Part shown: positions 9,102 through 18,234 of the stretch, in pieces | Layout of the letters: every line of letters starts with the position of its first letter | How positions within the stretch are numbered: the first letter of the stretch is position 1 | Assembly (NCBI RefSeq): GCF_018130785.1 | Contig: NZ_JAFCJT010000003.1 | Coordinates: 342,596-406,595 of the forward strand | Reading direction: 5' to 3' | DNA from: Bradyrhizobium liaoningense | GTDB lineage: Bacteria > Pseudomonadota > Alphaproteobacteria > Rhizobiales > Xanthobacteraceae | Length of the DNA: 64,000 nucleotides | Position numbers and translations under genes: made by a program | Notes under the pieces: model-generated | Told to the model about the DNA's origin: nothing | What the model saw: only the letters and a program-made list of their open reading frames with translations | Database searches by the model: none

Positions 9102-9322
9102 GTGGTCTCCTCCCGGAGCTTTTCGTTGGACCAGCGGTCATCACCGCGATCCTGCGCTCATCTGTCGCAACGATCGGGACGAAGTCAATTCGTGCTTTCG
9201 CAGCAGGCCCATGCCGCTGCGCTGCAGCGAGCCGGTGTTACGCGGCGACGATTGCGAGCCAGGCTCTCACCGCGTCGGCGGTGCGTTCCCTCGCCCCGCC
9301 CGCGGAGAGAGGTGAAGAAAGG

Positions 9323-11053
9323 TCAAGCCGCGACGCGCTCGCTTCGATCAACGAGCGCCGACAGCTCCCTGGCGTCCGCGACGACGCGCACGGCCATGGG
9401 CTCGTCGCGGCCGCGGATCGCGACCTCCTGCTGTGGCAGCGAATCGTCGGCAAGGCCGGCGGTGCGGCGGACCTCCTCCGAGACGATGGCTTCGCAGGCC
9501 AGTGTCTTGGTCATGTCCTGGAGCCGGGCGGCGACGTTGACGGCATCGCCGAGCGCGGTGAAGACGATGTGATCGCGATAGCCGATGTCGCCGATGATGA
9601 CCTCGCCGCCGTGAAGGCCGATGCCGAAGCGGATCGGCTGGCGCAGATCGTGGCTCAGGAGCTCGTTGAGCTCGTCGATATGTGTGGCAATGCCTGCGGC
9701 GGCCTTCAGCGCCTGCTGGCAGGCCGTTTGCGGATCGGCGGTGAGCCCGAACAGCGCCAGCATGCCGTCGCCGACGAACTGGTTCGGCTGGCCGCCGTTC
9801 TCGATGACGGCCTGCGAGACGGCGCCGAGGAAACGGTTGACGATGAAGACCGTGTCGAACGGCAGCCGTTTCTCGGCAAGCTGCGTCGAGCCGCGCATGT
9901 CCACGAACAGGCTGACGAGATAGCGCTCCTGACCGATCCGTGCCGGCGTCGAGGCGTGCGCATTCGCCGACAACGTATGCGGCATGAAGAGCTGGAAGAA
10001 GGAGAGGTCGGAGTCCGGCCGCAGCTGGCAGGCAAGCCGGATCGAGGGATCGGCGGCGCCGACGCGCGCAAGCACGAAGGCCTCGCGCTGCGACGGCTCG
10101 GGCAGGGCGGCATGGTCGCCGATGATGCGGATGCGGCAGGTCGAGCAGCGGGCGCGGCCGCCGCAGACGCTGGCATGCGGCACATTGTGGCGCAGGCTTG
10201 CTTCCAGCACGGAGAGGCCCTTCGGCACGCGCACCGTCTTGCCGTTGCCGTAGGACAGCGCGATCATGCCGCGGCGCCGTTCGCGTAAGGCGCGTACACC
10301 GCGCGCCACCAGCGCCAGCCCGAGCAGGCCGACATAGCCGATGGTGAGGCCGCCGGTGATGCGGTCGAGCGTCTCGGCTTCGGCCGTCGTGCCGAGCTGG
10401 CGGCGGGTGAGATTATGCGTGCGCCATTCCCCGTCGTCGGCCTCGACGACGATGCTGCGCCCGCCCTGGTAGACACCGAGCAGCGACAGCGTCGGGATCA
10501 GCACGGCGGCCGCGAGCAGATAGGGGGCCGCGCGCACAAAGAACGGTTTCAGGCGGAGCCAGAAATAGATGCCGATGCAGCCGTGCACCCAGGCGATGAC
10601 GAGAAGGATCGTCATCGTCCAGATGCGGTTCGACGCGACGAAGAACAGGTAGAGTTCCTGCGGATAGAGTTTTTGGTGTCCGTACAGCGTCTGGCCGAGC
10701 CGCACGCCGATCACATGTGCCATGACGAGGGCGGGAATGCTTAAGCCCAGCGCAAGCTGGAGCGGCTCGATCGTGCGCCAGCGGAACTGCCGGCGCTGAT
10801 ACAAGGCGTAGACGCCGAGCCCCATATGGGTGAGCGCGGCCGTATAGAACACGATCGCAACCGGCAGGAACTGCCAGAATAGCGTGTGGTAGTAGACCCC
10901 GACCTCCATGGCATCGACCGAGATGTTGCCGAGCGCATGGTTGAGGAAATGGCTGACCACGTAAGCGAACAGGATAATTCCGCAGACCAGCCGCACCTGC
11001 CGCACGCTGGTCGCGCGGACGAGTTCGGGCATGTGTACGGGAGCGGTGGCCAT
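9323..11053 (-). CDS. membrane-anchored ferredoxin-adenylate/guanylate cyclase fusion
   Basis: 576 residues in three parts. Residues 20-255 hold about six membrane helices resembling the SdhC/FrdC heme-b membrane subunit, with histidines in SHFLNHALG, LTHMG, MAHVIG and WVHGC. Residues 264-350 are an adrenodoxin-like [2Fe-2S] ferredoxin domain with cysteines 297, 303, 306 and 342 (CX5CX2C...C). Residues 378-560 are a class III cyclase domain with metal-binding Asp385 (FVDMRGST) and Asp429 (VGDGMLALF) and the catalytic NVAAR. I infer a cyclase whose output follows the redox state of heme and iron-sulfur centres at the membrane. It lies upstream of sorAB on the same strand. The start is not backed by a clear ribosome site; Met8 is an alternative. 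Confidence 0.85.
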   Translation of the reverse strand: MATAPVHMPELVRATSVRQVRLVCGIILFAYVVSHFLNHALGNISVDAMEVGVYYHTLFWQFLPVAIVFYTAALTHMGLGVYALYQRRQFRWRTIEPLQLALGLSIPALVMAHVIGVRLGQTLYGHQKLYPQELYLFFVASNRIWTMTILLVIAWVHGCIGIYFWLRLKPFFVRAAPYLLAAAVLIPTLSLLGVYQGGRSIVVEADDGEWRTHNLTRRQLGTTAEAETLDRITGGLTIGYVGLLGLALVARGVRALRERRRGMIALSYGNGKTVRVPKGLSVLEASLRHNVPHASVCGGRARCSTCRIRIIGDHAALPEPSQREAFVLARVGAADPSIRLACQLRPDSDLSFFQLFMPHTLSANAHASTPARIGQERYLVSLFVDMRGSTQLAEKRLPFDTVFIVNRFLGAVSQAVIENGGQPNQFVGDGMLALFGLTADPQTACQQALKAAAGIATHIDELNELLSHDLRQPIRFGIGLHGGEVIIGDIGYRDHIVFTALGDAVNVAARLQDMTKTLACEAIVSEEVRRTAGLADDSLPQQEVAIRGRDEPMAVRVVADARELSALVDRSERVAA

Positions 11054-11190
11054 GATTCGGTTGTATCAGTTCATGAAGGAGAACAGCCAGCCTAGCGTTT
11101 AATTCCGCCGGCGGACGGTTGGCCGGATCACATGCGCGGGAAGGTTACAGAACCGTAGGGTGGGCAAAGGCGCGCGCCACACCCACCGCT

Positions 11191-11345
11191 GTCGTCCCGG
11201 ACAAGCGCCGCGAAGCGGCGCGCCGATCCGGGACACGTAGCCACAGGGAGGCGTTTGGCGAAGACTCGTGGTACCAGCTCGCGCCACGATTCCTCCCAGT
11301 GGCTATGGGTCCCGGGCTCGCGACTTCGTCGCGCCCCAGGACGAC
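11191..11345. repeat. interspersed palindromic repeat, family D
   Basis: The stretch is bounded by GTCGTCCCGG (11191) and CCAGGACGAC (to 11345), near reverse complements, with internal inverted stretches around AAGCGCCGCGAAGCGGCGCG. It overlaps an open frame that would extend the following glycosyltransferase upstream, which is why that gene is started after it. Confidence 0.6.
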
Positions 11346-11404
11346 ACCGGTATGCGCGGCTGCCTGCATTGACTCCCCCCCGCAGGTTGGCGAAAAGCGC
11401 GGCC

Positions 11405-12994
11405 GTGACGACAGCCCCTGATATCACCATCCCCTCCAACGGCGCCGTGCGCCGGCCCCTCCTCGTGGCCGTGCTGATCATCGCCGCGATGACCGTGCTG
11501 CGGATCGTCTATGCTTCCGCCATCGAACTGCGCACCGACGAGGCCTATTACTGGACCTGGTCGAAGGAGGCTGCGCTCAGCTTCCTCGATCATCCCCCCA
11601 TGATCGCCTGGTTGATCCGCCTGGGCACCGCGATCTTCGGCGACACTGTGCTAGGCGTCCGCCTCAGTGGCATCGTCGCGATGCTCGTCACGCAGCTGCT
11701 GCTCGCCGACATCGTCCGCCGCCTCACGCATGATGCGCGCGCCATCATGTTCGCGATACTGATGCCGGAGGCTGCGCTCTATTACGGCCTGCTGATGGCC
11801 AAGGTCGCGCCCGACGTCGCCATGATCCCGTTCGCGGTGGCGATGATGTGGTCGCTGGTGCGGCTCGCACAGAGCGGCGACGGACGCTGGTGGCTTGCGG
11901 CCGGGCTGTTCGCCGGGCTGTCGATGCTGTCGAAATTCACCGCGATCATGTTCGCGCCTGCGGTTGCCGCGTTTCTGCTGGTGCCGGATTGGCGCTGGCG
12001 CTGGTTGCGCAGTCCTTACCCTTATCTCGCGGTGCTGATCGCGATTGCCGTGTTCTCCCCGGTGCTGATCTGGAACGCACAGCACGACTGGGCCTCGTTC
12101 CGTTTCCAGGGCGTGCGGGCCACCGCCAATTACGGCATCTCGCTGCGCACGATCGGCGACTACATCGGCCTGCAATTCGGCCTGGTCGGCTTCGTCATGC
12201 TGCCGGTGGTGCTGTCGGGCCTCGTGATGACGGCGTGGCGCGGCTACCGCACGCGCGAGCCGGTCGCGATCCTGCTGTCGACCGCGGTGCTCGTGCCGTT
12301 CCTCTATTTCCTCTTCAAGTCGACGACGCTCAGGGTCGGCGACACCTGGCCGATGTTCATGTGGCCGGTCGGTTTCGCAGCCGCCGCGGTCAACCTCGTC
12401 ATGCTGTCGCGTGAAAACCGGTCGGCGCGGCTGATCCGGTCGAGCCTGTTCTGGTTCAACACGGCGGTCGTCTCGGGGATCGCCTTTGTCGTCATAGTAT
12501 TCCTGTACTACGTCGCCGCGCCCTGGAATTTTCTCGGCAAGATTGATCCGATCGGCGCCGAGGCCGGCTACGAGCAGGTCGCGGCGCGCGCGCAGGCCGC
12601 GCTCGACGAGACCGGCGCCACCTGGATCGCGACCACGGACTATCGCACCTACGCGATGATGCGCTGGCTGTTCAGGGGCCGCGTGCCCGTCATCGAGATC
12701 AACGAACGCGGCCGCTTCCAGGGTTTTCGCGATCCAGGCATGGATCGGATCCGCGGGCATGCGGGCATCTACGTCGGCCGAGAGCCGGACAATCGCGCGC
12801 CGGTGTGGGAGTCTATCCCGGCGAAGCGCGAGCAGCTTGGCCAGGTCGAACGTCGTTGGCGCGGCGTTCTGACGGACACCTATGCGATTGAGAAGCTCAC
12901 CGGCTGGACGCCCGAACTCTCACCGCCAACGGATTCGCCGCTGTTTCAATGGCGGGTGCTGGCGGGGGAATTCGAGAAGCGTAGGCTCTCCTAG
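11405..12994 (+). CDS. GT39-family (ArnT/PMT-like) membrane glycosyltransferase
   Basis: 529 residues from the GTG at 11405; the open frame upstream lies in a repeat. The family hallmark is the first periplasmic loop, LRTDEAYYWTWSKEA followed by FLDHPPMIAW (residues ~35-62), with the catalytic Asp-Glu pair after helix 1. About ten further membrane helices follow, then a soluble C-terminal part (residues ~395-529). Such enzymes move a sugar from a polyprenyl-phosphate donor to a lipid or protein on the periplasmic face. The acceptor is not evident; neighbours give no hint. The 50 codons before the GTG read as low-complexity Arg-rich peptide, typical of noncoding high-GC DNA. Confidence 0.85.
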   Translation: MTTAPDITIPSNGAVRRPLLVAVLIIAAMTVLRIVYASAIELRTDEAYYWTWSKEAALSFLDHPPMIAWLIRLGTAIFGDTVLGVRLSGIVAMLVTQLLLADIVRRLTHDARAIMFAILMPEAALYYGLLMAKVAPDVAMIPFAVAMMWSLVRLAQSGDGRWWLAAGLFAGLSMLSKFTAIMFAPAVAAFLLVPDWRWRWLRSPYPYLAVLIAIAVFSPVLIWNAQHDWASFRFQGVRATANYGISLRTIGDYIGLQFGLVGFVMLPVVLSGLVMTAWRGYRTREPVAILLSTAVLVPFLYFLFKSTTLRVGDTWPMFMWPVGFAAAAVNLVMLSRENRSARLIRSSLFWFNTAVVSGIAFVVIVFLYYVAAPWNFLGKIDPIGAEAGYEQVAARAQAALDETGATWIATTDYRTYAMMRWLFRGRVPVIEINERGRFQGFRDPGMDRIRGHAGIYVGREPDNRAPVWESIPAKREQLGQVERRWRGVLTDTYAIEKLTGWTPELSPPTDSPLFQWRVLAGEFEKRRLS

Positions 12995-13291
12995 CGAGGC
13001 ACCCTTCTTCCCTTTTCCCCTTGCGGGAGAAGGGGCTGACCGCCACCGTAGCCAGGCATTGCCAATGTCCCAAATGCAAAAGAGGCCAAGCGTTGAAGCG
13101 GCTTGGCGTGGCTTGAGAACAACATACAAACAGAAATCTGAGCTGATCGTTTAGCTGCCGCCAGCATTTTACCGACATTCACAGGCCGCCATCCCAGAAT
13201 ACCACCCGCTCGAGCATCTAAGCCACTAAGCTGGAGCAGTCCTGACGAAACATATTTGCTCTAATTAATATTATCTGCGGGGGGATGAGAC

Positions 13292-13549
13292 ATGTTTGAT
13301 GTCTATCGCAATGGCAAGCGGGACTTCCTCGTCGTTAGCAACGGCTCTCCGATGCCCGTGCTCTACTCTTCCAATAAATGGCGCAAGAGCAGAGGGAGAG
13401 TTCTCAAAGTCAGCGAGGAGATCAGGGCAGCCGTGCAGGAGCGAGGTTATTATCTTCGCAGCGCGCGAGTGACTAAGAAGGACCTGATCCACGCCGAGTG
13501 CGCCGTTGCCGATACTACACGGGCAATCTCTAAACATCCGGCCGACTAG
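13292..13549 (+). CDS. hypothetical protein, 85 aa
   Basis: The product starts MFDVYRNGKRDFLVVSNGSP and is basic and soluble, with no signal peptide. A GGGGGATGAGAC stretch upstream provides a good ribosome site. The predicted fold is a short beta-rich N-terminal half and a helix around KVSEEIRAAVQERGYYL. Function unknown. It is the first gene of the A/T-richer region and has a gap of about 300 bases before it, in which I see no gene. Confidence 0.6.
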   Translation: MFDVYRNGKRDFLVVSNGSPMPVLYSSNKWRKSRGRVLKVSEEIRAAVQERGYYLRSARVTKKDLIHAECAVADTTRAISKHPAD

Positions 13550-13635
13550 GCAACCGCAAGCTCCCCAAGCCTCATTAGCCCAGTCAAGGCACTCCCGACT
13601 GAGCGAGGATCGAGCGCGCCAATGGGCTGCATGAT

Positions 13636-13842
13636 TCAATCCCGTGCACCGAGTTCTTCCAGAACAACGCGCCTCCGCAACTCGTGCGCAGCGGCCGTCA
13701 AATGGGACCCTGCGATCAGCCCCAGCCGCTTCAATCTTGGGAGAGCGACGGGGTCACACAGCTCGATCGAGAGCCCGGCTCCCAATATCGCAATGGCGCG
13801 TTGCTCCTCCGCATCAAGATCAGTCCAGCGGATGCCCTTCAT
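13636..13842 (-). CDS. hypothetical protein, 68 aa, winged-helix-like
   Basis: Start ATG at 13842 with GAGG six bases upstream. The C-terminal half (LKRLGLI...LTAAAHELRRRVV) reads like the wing and third helix of a MarR/PadR-type winged helix, but the protein is too short for a full dimeric regulator and I cannot name a family. It follows the 44-residue gene on the same strand by 27 bases, so the two are probably co-transcribed. Confidence 0.5.
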   Translation of the reverse strand: MKGIRWTDLDAEEQRAIAILGAGLSIELCDPVALPRLKRLGLIAGSHLTAAAHELRRRVVLEELGARD

Positions 13843-13869
13843 CACCGGCCTCAAATCGTCCAGCGCACC

Positions 13870-14004
13870 TCAAAATCCAAACGCGCGCCTGATTTGCAGC
13901 AGCATGTCAGTGGCCGCGTCGGTGTACCGACCGTTGGTCAGGTATCGATCCAGTTGCAGTGTGCTAATCAGCGCCACAAGCGCTGCCGTTAAGCCCTTAA
14001 ACAT
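13870..14004 (-). CDS. small hydrophobic-N-terminus protein, 44 aa
   Basis: AGGAG lies seven bases before the ATG at 14004. The product MFKGLTAALVALISTLQLDR continues to end in ALQI-type helix and RRAFGF. One hydrophobic N-terminal segment (residues 4-17) suggests a membrane anchor or signal; the rest is a polar helix. Codon use and the strong ribosome site argue that it is real although it is very short. Function unknown; it leads a two-gene unit with the 68-residue gene. Confidence 0.5.
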   Translation of the reverse strand: MFKGLTAALVALISTLQLDRYLTNGRYTDAATDMLLQIRRAFGF

Positions 14005-14687
14005 TGGGCCTCTCCTGAAAGAGACCGCCAACCGGGCGTGTCGAAATATTGAGCCGTTCTCAGAAAGCGCGCCGCATATGGCGGCCTAACATGCAAATGG
14101 TGACATTGACTGGTAACCAGTTTCTTAATGGGTTGATGCGCCGTGGTATGGAAGGCGCTGGCACGAGCGTTGCCGGATTGCGTGCTGCGACGCGTGAACC
14201 GATCAGCGGACAAGCGCGGTCACGTCCGACGTCTGCCAGAGAACAGACATAGCAGTGACCCGTACCGCCGTTCTGCTAAGGGCCAAACCTAACGAGGATT
14301 GGCCATCCGAGATGTTAGGCAGATGGTCTTTCGCCAATACCCCGCGTGACCTCAACCGCCGACGAGATTGCCCTCTGGTGAATGAAAACTCCTCAGAAGG
14401 AGCGGTCTTCTTGAGCCACAAACGCCACTCTGATCTGAGCGCGGTGCAATAGTCACTCGTTGAGAGCGATGTCAGGCTCGTTCGCGTCTAAACGCTGGGC
14501 AAACTCGCCATGCTGCCGCTTCGTGGCGGCTTGCGATTCCCCGCAAGACCTAGCAGCAGAAGGACCTGAACGAAAACTGCCACTTTATCGATGAAGTTTC
14601 AAGATGTACGCTTTGTTGTGCTTGTTGCAACCCATGAGGGATCGAAGCCCCGTTTGCGACCATCCTTCTTCCATGGAAGTGGCTTCA
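14005..14687. other. about 680 bases without a convincing gene
   Basis: Short open frames occur on both strands (for example 14255-14452 plus and 14203-14421 minus), but they overlap each other, lack ribosome sites and show no recognisable protein pattern. I read this as decayed or noncoding DNA within the A/T-richer region, containing the promoters of the two-gene minus-strand unit and of the large cyclase gene. Confidence 0.5.
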
Positions 14688-17600
14688 ATGACTGCGACAG
14701 TGGAGGGACAACCTCTCAGCGCCTTTGCCGAAGCTGAGCGTCGTCAGGTGACGGTAGTGTTCGTAGATCTAGTCGGATCTACTCGCTTGGCCGAAACACT
14801 CGATCCGGAAGATGTTGGCGATCTCATCGTCGCCTTTCGGCGTGCGGCGACGACAGCAATCGAAGCGCACGGCGGTTTTGTGGCTCGCTATCTTGGTGAC
14901 GGCATCCTGGCCTATTGGGGGTATCCGAAGGCGAACGAGCAGGATCCCAGACGAGCCGTATCGGGCGGTCTTGCAGTCGTCGCAGCAATCGGCGAGGTCA
15001 ACCGAACCTTGCCGATTGGCGGTGCGCAGCTCAGCGTCCGTGTGGGGATTGATTCTGGCATTGTCGTGGTGGGCAAAATTGGTACTACGGGCGCAAGCGC
15101 TACCGCCGATATTGTAGGCGGAGCCCCAAACGTCGCCGCCCGAGTGCAGCAACTCGCCCATCCCAACACTGTCTTTGTAACCGAAACGGTACGTCAGCTT
15201 GTGCATTGGCAATTCGAGTTTGCCGCGGGTGCCTCCGTTGAGCTGAAGGGTGTGGCCGCTCCAGTTTGGATTCATCAGGTAATCGCCGAGCGTAAGGGCT
15301 CGGAGCGAATACGGAGTACACGTTCTAGGCGGATCTACGACCGAGAGATCGAGCGGAGTCTTCTCGATCAGTGTTGGCGCGGTGTTTTAGCGGGTCGAGG
15401 CCACACGGTTCTCATTAGCGGTGAACCAGGGATAGGGAAGACCACATTGGCCGACTATTTCCGGCAGACTGTTGTGGTCAGCGGCGGTACTTGCCTCTAC
15501 AGTACGTGCGCCCCCGAAGGCACTCACTCTCCGTTACTGCCGATTCGCGATCTAATGCGGCAGGCGATTGGAATTACGCTCCTCGACGATGCTGCAGCAC
15601 TACGGTCTAAGCTGGCCGCGTCGCCGGTCAATGCTGACGCAAGTGAAATATTGTGCAAGTTGCTCGAGCAGCGCGCTTCGGATTTGCAGCCCTTAGAATT
15701 GGGCTTTCGTGCCCCTGCTACTACCGAGGCCAAAGAGCAGATCTTCACGGTCATAGCGGATTGGATGCTGGGGCACTCTCGCGGCACGCCCCAGGCGTTG
15801 ATTATCGAGGACTTACAGTGGGCTGATTCCTCCACGCTTGAGGTTCTCGACCGAATAATGAGCAGCGTTGCGTCGACTCGCTCGTGTGTATTGCTGACTT
15901 GGCGAACCGGCTTCCAGACTACGTGGATCGATCGCGCCGATGTAACCCAGCTTTCCGTGATGCGCCTTAAAGATGAGACCGTGCAAGACCTTGTCGCAGG
16001 CATGGTCGGCGACAAAGCGATGGAGATGCAGGTCCAGCATGCCATTGTTGCGAGAGCCGAAGGCAATCCGCTGTTCGCCGAGGAGCTTGTTCTCCTAGCC
16101 GGCCAGCGGCCAGCCGCAACCGCCCCAGGCGATATGCTCACATTGCCATCGTCACTCAACGACTCGCTATCAGCGCGCCTTGATAGCCTAGCAGACTTGA
16201 AGCCGATAGCTCAGATAGCTGCCGTGATTGGTCGCGAGTTCGATAAACACGTATTGGCGCGTGTACTAGACGTTTCGCATGCCGATCTCGCACCAATGCT
16301 CGAAACACTGGTGGCATCTGGCCTCGTTGTCGACTTAGGCGCTGGGCTTCACGCAAGCCACAGTTTCAAGCACGCCCTCGTTCGCGAAGTCGGGTATAAT
16401 AGTCTACTCAAAGTGCGCCGCCGCGCCATCCACGCCAAGATCGCCGCCGTCCTTGTTGGTGAATTTCCACGGACTGCTGACGCGCACCCCGAACTCATTG
16501 CGCAGCATTACGAACGAGCGTCAATGTTTGACGAGGCACTAATCTGGTGGAGTAAGGCGGGAGTTCAAGCAGCTCAGCGATCGGCGACAAGGGAGTCTAT
16601 TTTGTCGCTCGAACGTGCCCGCACACTATTTGACCGCTTGCCGGATGATGAGACGCGGGCCTGTCAGAAGGCCGAACTGCTTAATATGCTTGGTGTGCAA
16701 TACATTGCAGCTCACGGTTACGCTTCGCCGTTGGTTGAACAATCTTTCCGAGAAGCGGCCGAGATTCTAGAGGCTCGTCAAGGGGCGCCATCCGACCAGT
16801 TATTCACCGCTCTTTGGGGGCTACATACGCATGCCATGGTGCGGTCAAACGTTCCGGTCGCCATCGAGATTGGTGGTCGCATCCTCAAGCTCGCCGATGC
16901 AGAAAGCGATTCTGACAAGATATTGCAGGCACATCGCCTCCAAGGACTTGCTCGATTGCTCATGGGAGAACACCGCAAATCAGCCGACCATTACGAGGAG
17001 GTCCTGAGACGTTACAATTCGCTCCATCATGAGAGTCATCGATTCCGATATGGTGCTGATCCGGTAGCATTGGCGCTGGCGCAGCTCGCATGGAGCGAAT
17101 GGATTAGTGGACATATAGCACAATCGGAGCGCCACAGCTTGGAGGGCGTTGCCCAGGCGCAAAAACTCGAACATCCTCACTCAATCGTTTACGCCAGCGG
17201 CGTCAATGCGTTGCGCCTGCTTACCGCACGGGAATTTGCGCGGAGTGCCCACGTTGCGGATGAGGCATACAGTCTGGCAAAGAAACATGGCTTTATCTAC
17301 TGGATCGCATGGTGCGAAGTGATCCTTGCCGCACTTCAGCGCGCAGCAAATCCGGAGCGTGCAAGGGCTTTGCTTGCTGCAGCTAAGGCTAAATATCAGA
17401 ATACGGGGGCCCGTCAGATAATTCCTTATGCTCATGCTCTAGAGGCAGAGTGCTGCCTCGATCTCGACCGTGTGGCGGAAGCGTCGACTGTACTGGACGA
17501 GGCGCTCGGGCTTGTGGAGGAAACCGGCGTGAGAATTTATCAAGCGGAGCTTCTTCGCTTGCGCGCATGCGTAAGCTTTCGTCTGGGCGAGCCGAGTGCC

Positions 17601-17807
17601 AAGGGATACATCGAAGCGTCACTTAATATTGCTCGGGCACAGGCAGCAGAATCTTTCGTGTTGCGGAGTCAAATCACGTGGCTTGAAAATGCGACCGAAG
17701 CGAAGGTGCGCAGCGAGTTGCGCCGCGACATCTTGAATACCCTTCTTGGAATGGCAGAGGAGCCGGAAACCGTAGATATGCGCCATGCTCAACGACTCAT
17801 TGTATGA
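14688..17807 (+). CDS. class III cyclase / AAA+ ATPase / TPR signalling protein
   Basis: 1039 residues from the ATG at 14688, which has GGAAG upstream; in-frame ATGs at 14673 and earlier are alternatives. Residues ~18-200 are a class III nucleotide cyclase domain with metal-binding Asp27 (VFVDLVGST) and Asp71 (YLGDGILAYWG) and the catalytic NVAAR. Residues ~215-500 are a STAND-type ATPase with Walker A GEPGIGKTT (245-253) and Walker B ALIIEDLQWAD (370-380). The remainder is helical repeat of TPR/MalT type. STAND proteins switch on after ligand binding by the repeats, here presumably controlling cyclase output. Codons are richer in A/T than in flanking genes. It lies 373 bases before the radical SAM cassette; a functional link is possible but not shown. 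Confidence 0.85.
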   Translation: MTATVEGQPLSAFAEAERRQVTVVFVDLVGSTRLAETLDPEDVGDLIVAFRRAATTAIEAHGGFVARYLGDGILAYWGYPKANEQDPRRAVSGGLAVVAAIGEVNRTLPIGGAQLSVRVGIDSGIVVVGKIGTTGASATADIVGGAPNVAARVQQLAHPNTVFVTETVRQLVHWQFEFAAGASVELKGVAAPVWIHQVIAERKGSERIRSTRSRRIYDREIERSLLDQCWRGVLAGRGHTVLISGEPGIGKTTLADYFRQTVVVSGGTCLYSTCAPEGTHSPLLPIRDLMRQAIGITLLDDAAALRSKLAASPVNADASEILCKLLEQRASDLQPLELGFRAPATTEAKEQIFTVIADWMLGHSRGTPQALIIEDLQWADSSTLEVLDRIMSSVASTRSCVLLTWRTGFQTTWIDRADVTQLSVMRLKDETVQDLVAGMVGDKAMEMQVQHAIVARAEGNPLFAEELVLLAGQRPAATAPGDMLTLPSSLNDSLSARLDSLADLKPIAQIAAVIGREFDKHVLARVLDVSHADLAPMLETLVASGLVVDLGAGLHASHSFKHALVREVGYNSLLKVRRRAIHAKIAAVLVGEFPRTADAHPELIAQHYERASMFDEALIWWSKAGVQAAQRSATRESILSLERARTLFDRLPDDETRACQKAELLNMLGVQYIAAHGYASPLVEQSFREAAEILEARQGAPSDQLFTALWGLHTHAMVRSNVPVAIEIGGRILKLADAESDSDKILQAHRLQGLARLLMGEHRKSADHYEEVLRRYNSLHHESHRFRYGADPVALALAQLAWSEWISGHIAQSERHSLEGVAQAQKLEHPHSIVYASGVNALRLLTAREFARSAHVADEAYSLAKKHGFIYWIAWCEVILAALQRAANPERARALLAAAKAKYQNTGARQIIPYAHALEAECCLDLDRVAEASTVLDEALGLVEETGVRIYQAELLRLRACVSFRLGEPSAKGYIEASLNIARAQAAESFVLRSQITWLENATEAKVRSELRRDILNTLLGMAEEPETVDMRHAQRLIV

Positions 17808-18062
17808 TGCTCTTGTGTTTGATGACTTCGTCAGCGCGCGCAGGCTCGGGCGGTGAACGCGGCTACCACTTGCCTCAATTGCCATTGAGCTAACGTAGAT
17901 GCCCATTCAGGGCGGGCCGGGACGAGAGCCTCCTTTTCGAGCCGCCTAGCAATCTACTATGATTTGGTCACGTCGGGCTCGTCTGTGAGATCATGACCGT
18001 TGTTGGGTCCCGACTGCGAACATGCCGCTTTCCTTTTTGCCCCGAAGCGGTCATTCGGACTG
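17808..18062. other. gap between the cyclase/ATPase gene and the radical SAM cassette
   Basis: About 250 bases with no supported gene. A 6-bp perfect hairpin with a 4-base loop (CTCAAT-TGCC-ATTGAG, 17874-17889) lies 67 bases after the cyclase stop and may end its transcript. The cassette promoter is probably here. Confidence 0.4.
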
Positions 18063-18188
18063 ATGCATGCGCGCTACGGCGGGCACACCACCGCGGCACA
18101 ACTGCAGCCTGAGCCTCGCACGCAAGTTACTGCAGGGTTGCCAATTTGCGCATCTTGTGCCAATTTAGCACTCTCAACGTGTGCCTGA
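18063..18188 (+). CDS. possible small Cys-containing peptide preceding the radical SAM gene (speculative)
   Basis: A 41-codon frame from ATG at 18063 ends in a Cys-rich tail, LPICASCANLALSTCA. Its stop overlaps by 8 bases the GTG at 18181 that is the earliest possible start of the radical SAM gene, an arrangement seen in coupled genes. A polar leader, a small C-terminal core with three cysteines and a place right before a radical SAM/PqqD pair are what a ribosomal-peptide precursor would look like. Against it: there is no ribosome site, and the upstream DNA looks degenerate. Treat it as a candidate only. Confidence 0.25.
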   Translation: MHARYGGHTTAAQLQPEPRTQVTAGLPICASCANLALSTCA

Positions 18189-18234
18189 TATTGTTGCGAC
18201 GCCAAGATTTTGCGAAACAATATGGTTGGCCGTT

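Noticed and set aside
14203..14452. Short frames on both strands between the small genes and the cyclase
   Set aside because: No ribosome sites, mutual overlap and no protein-like pattern.
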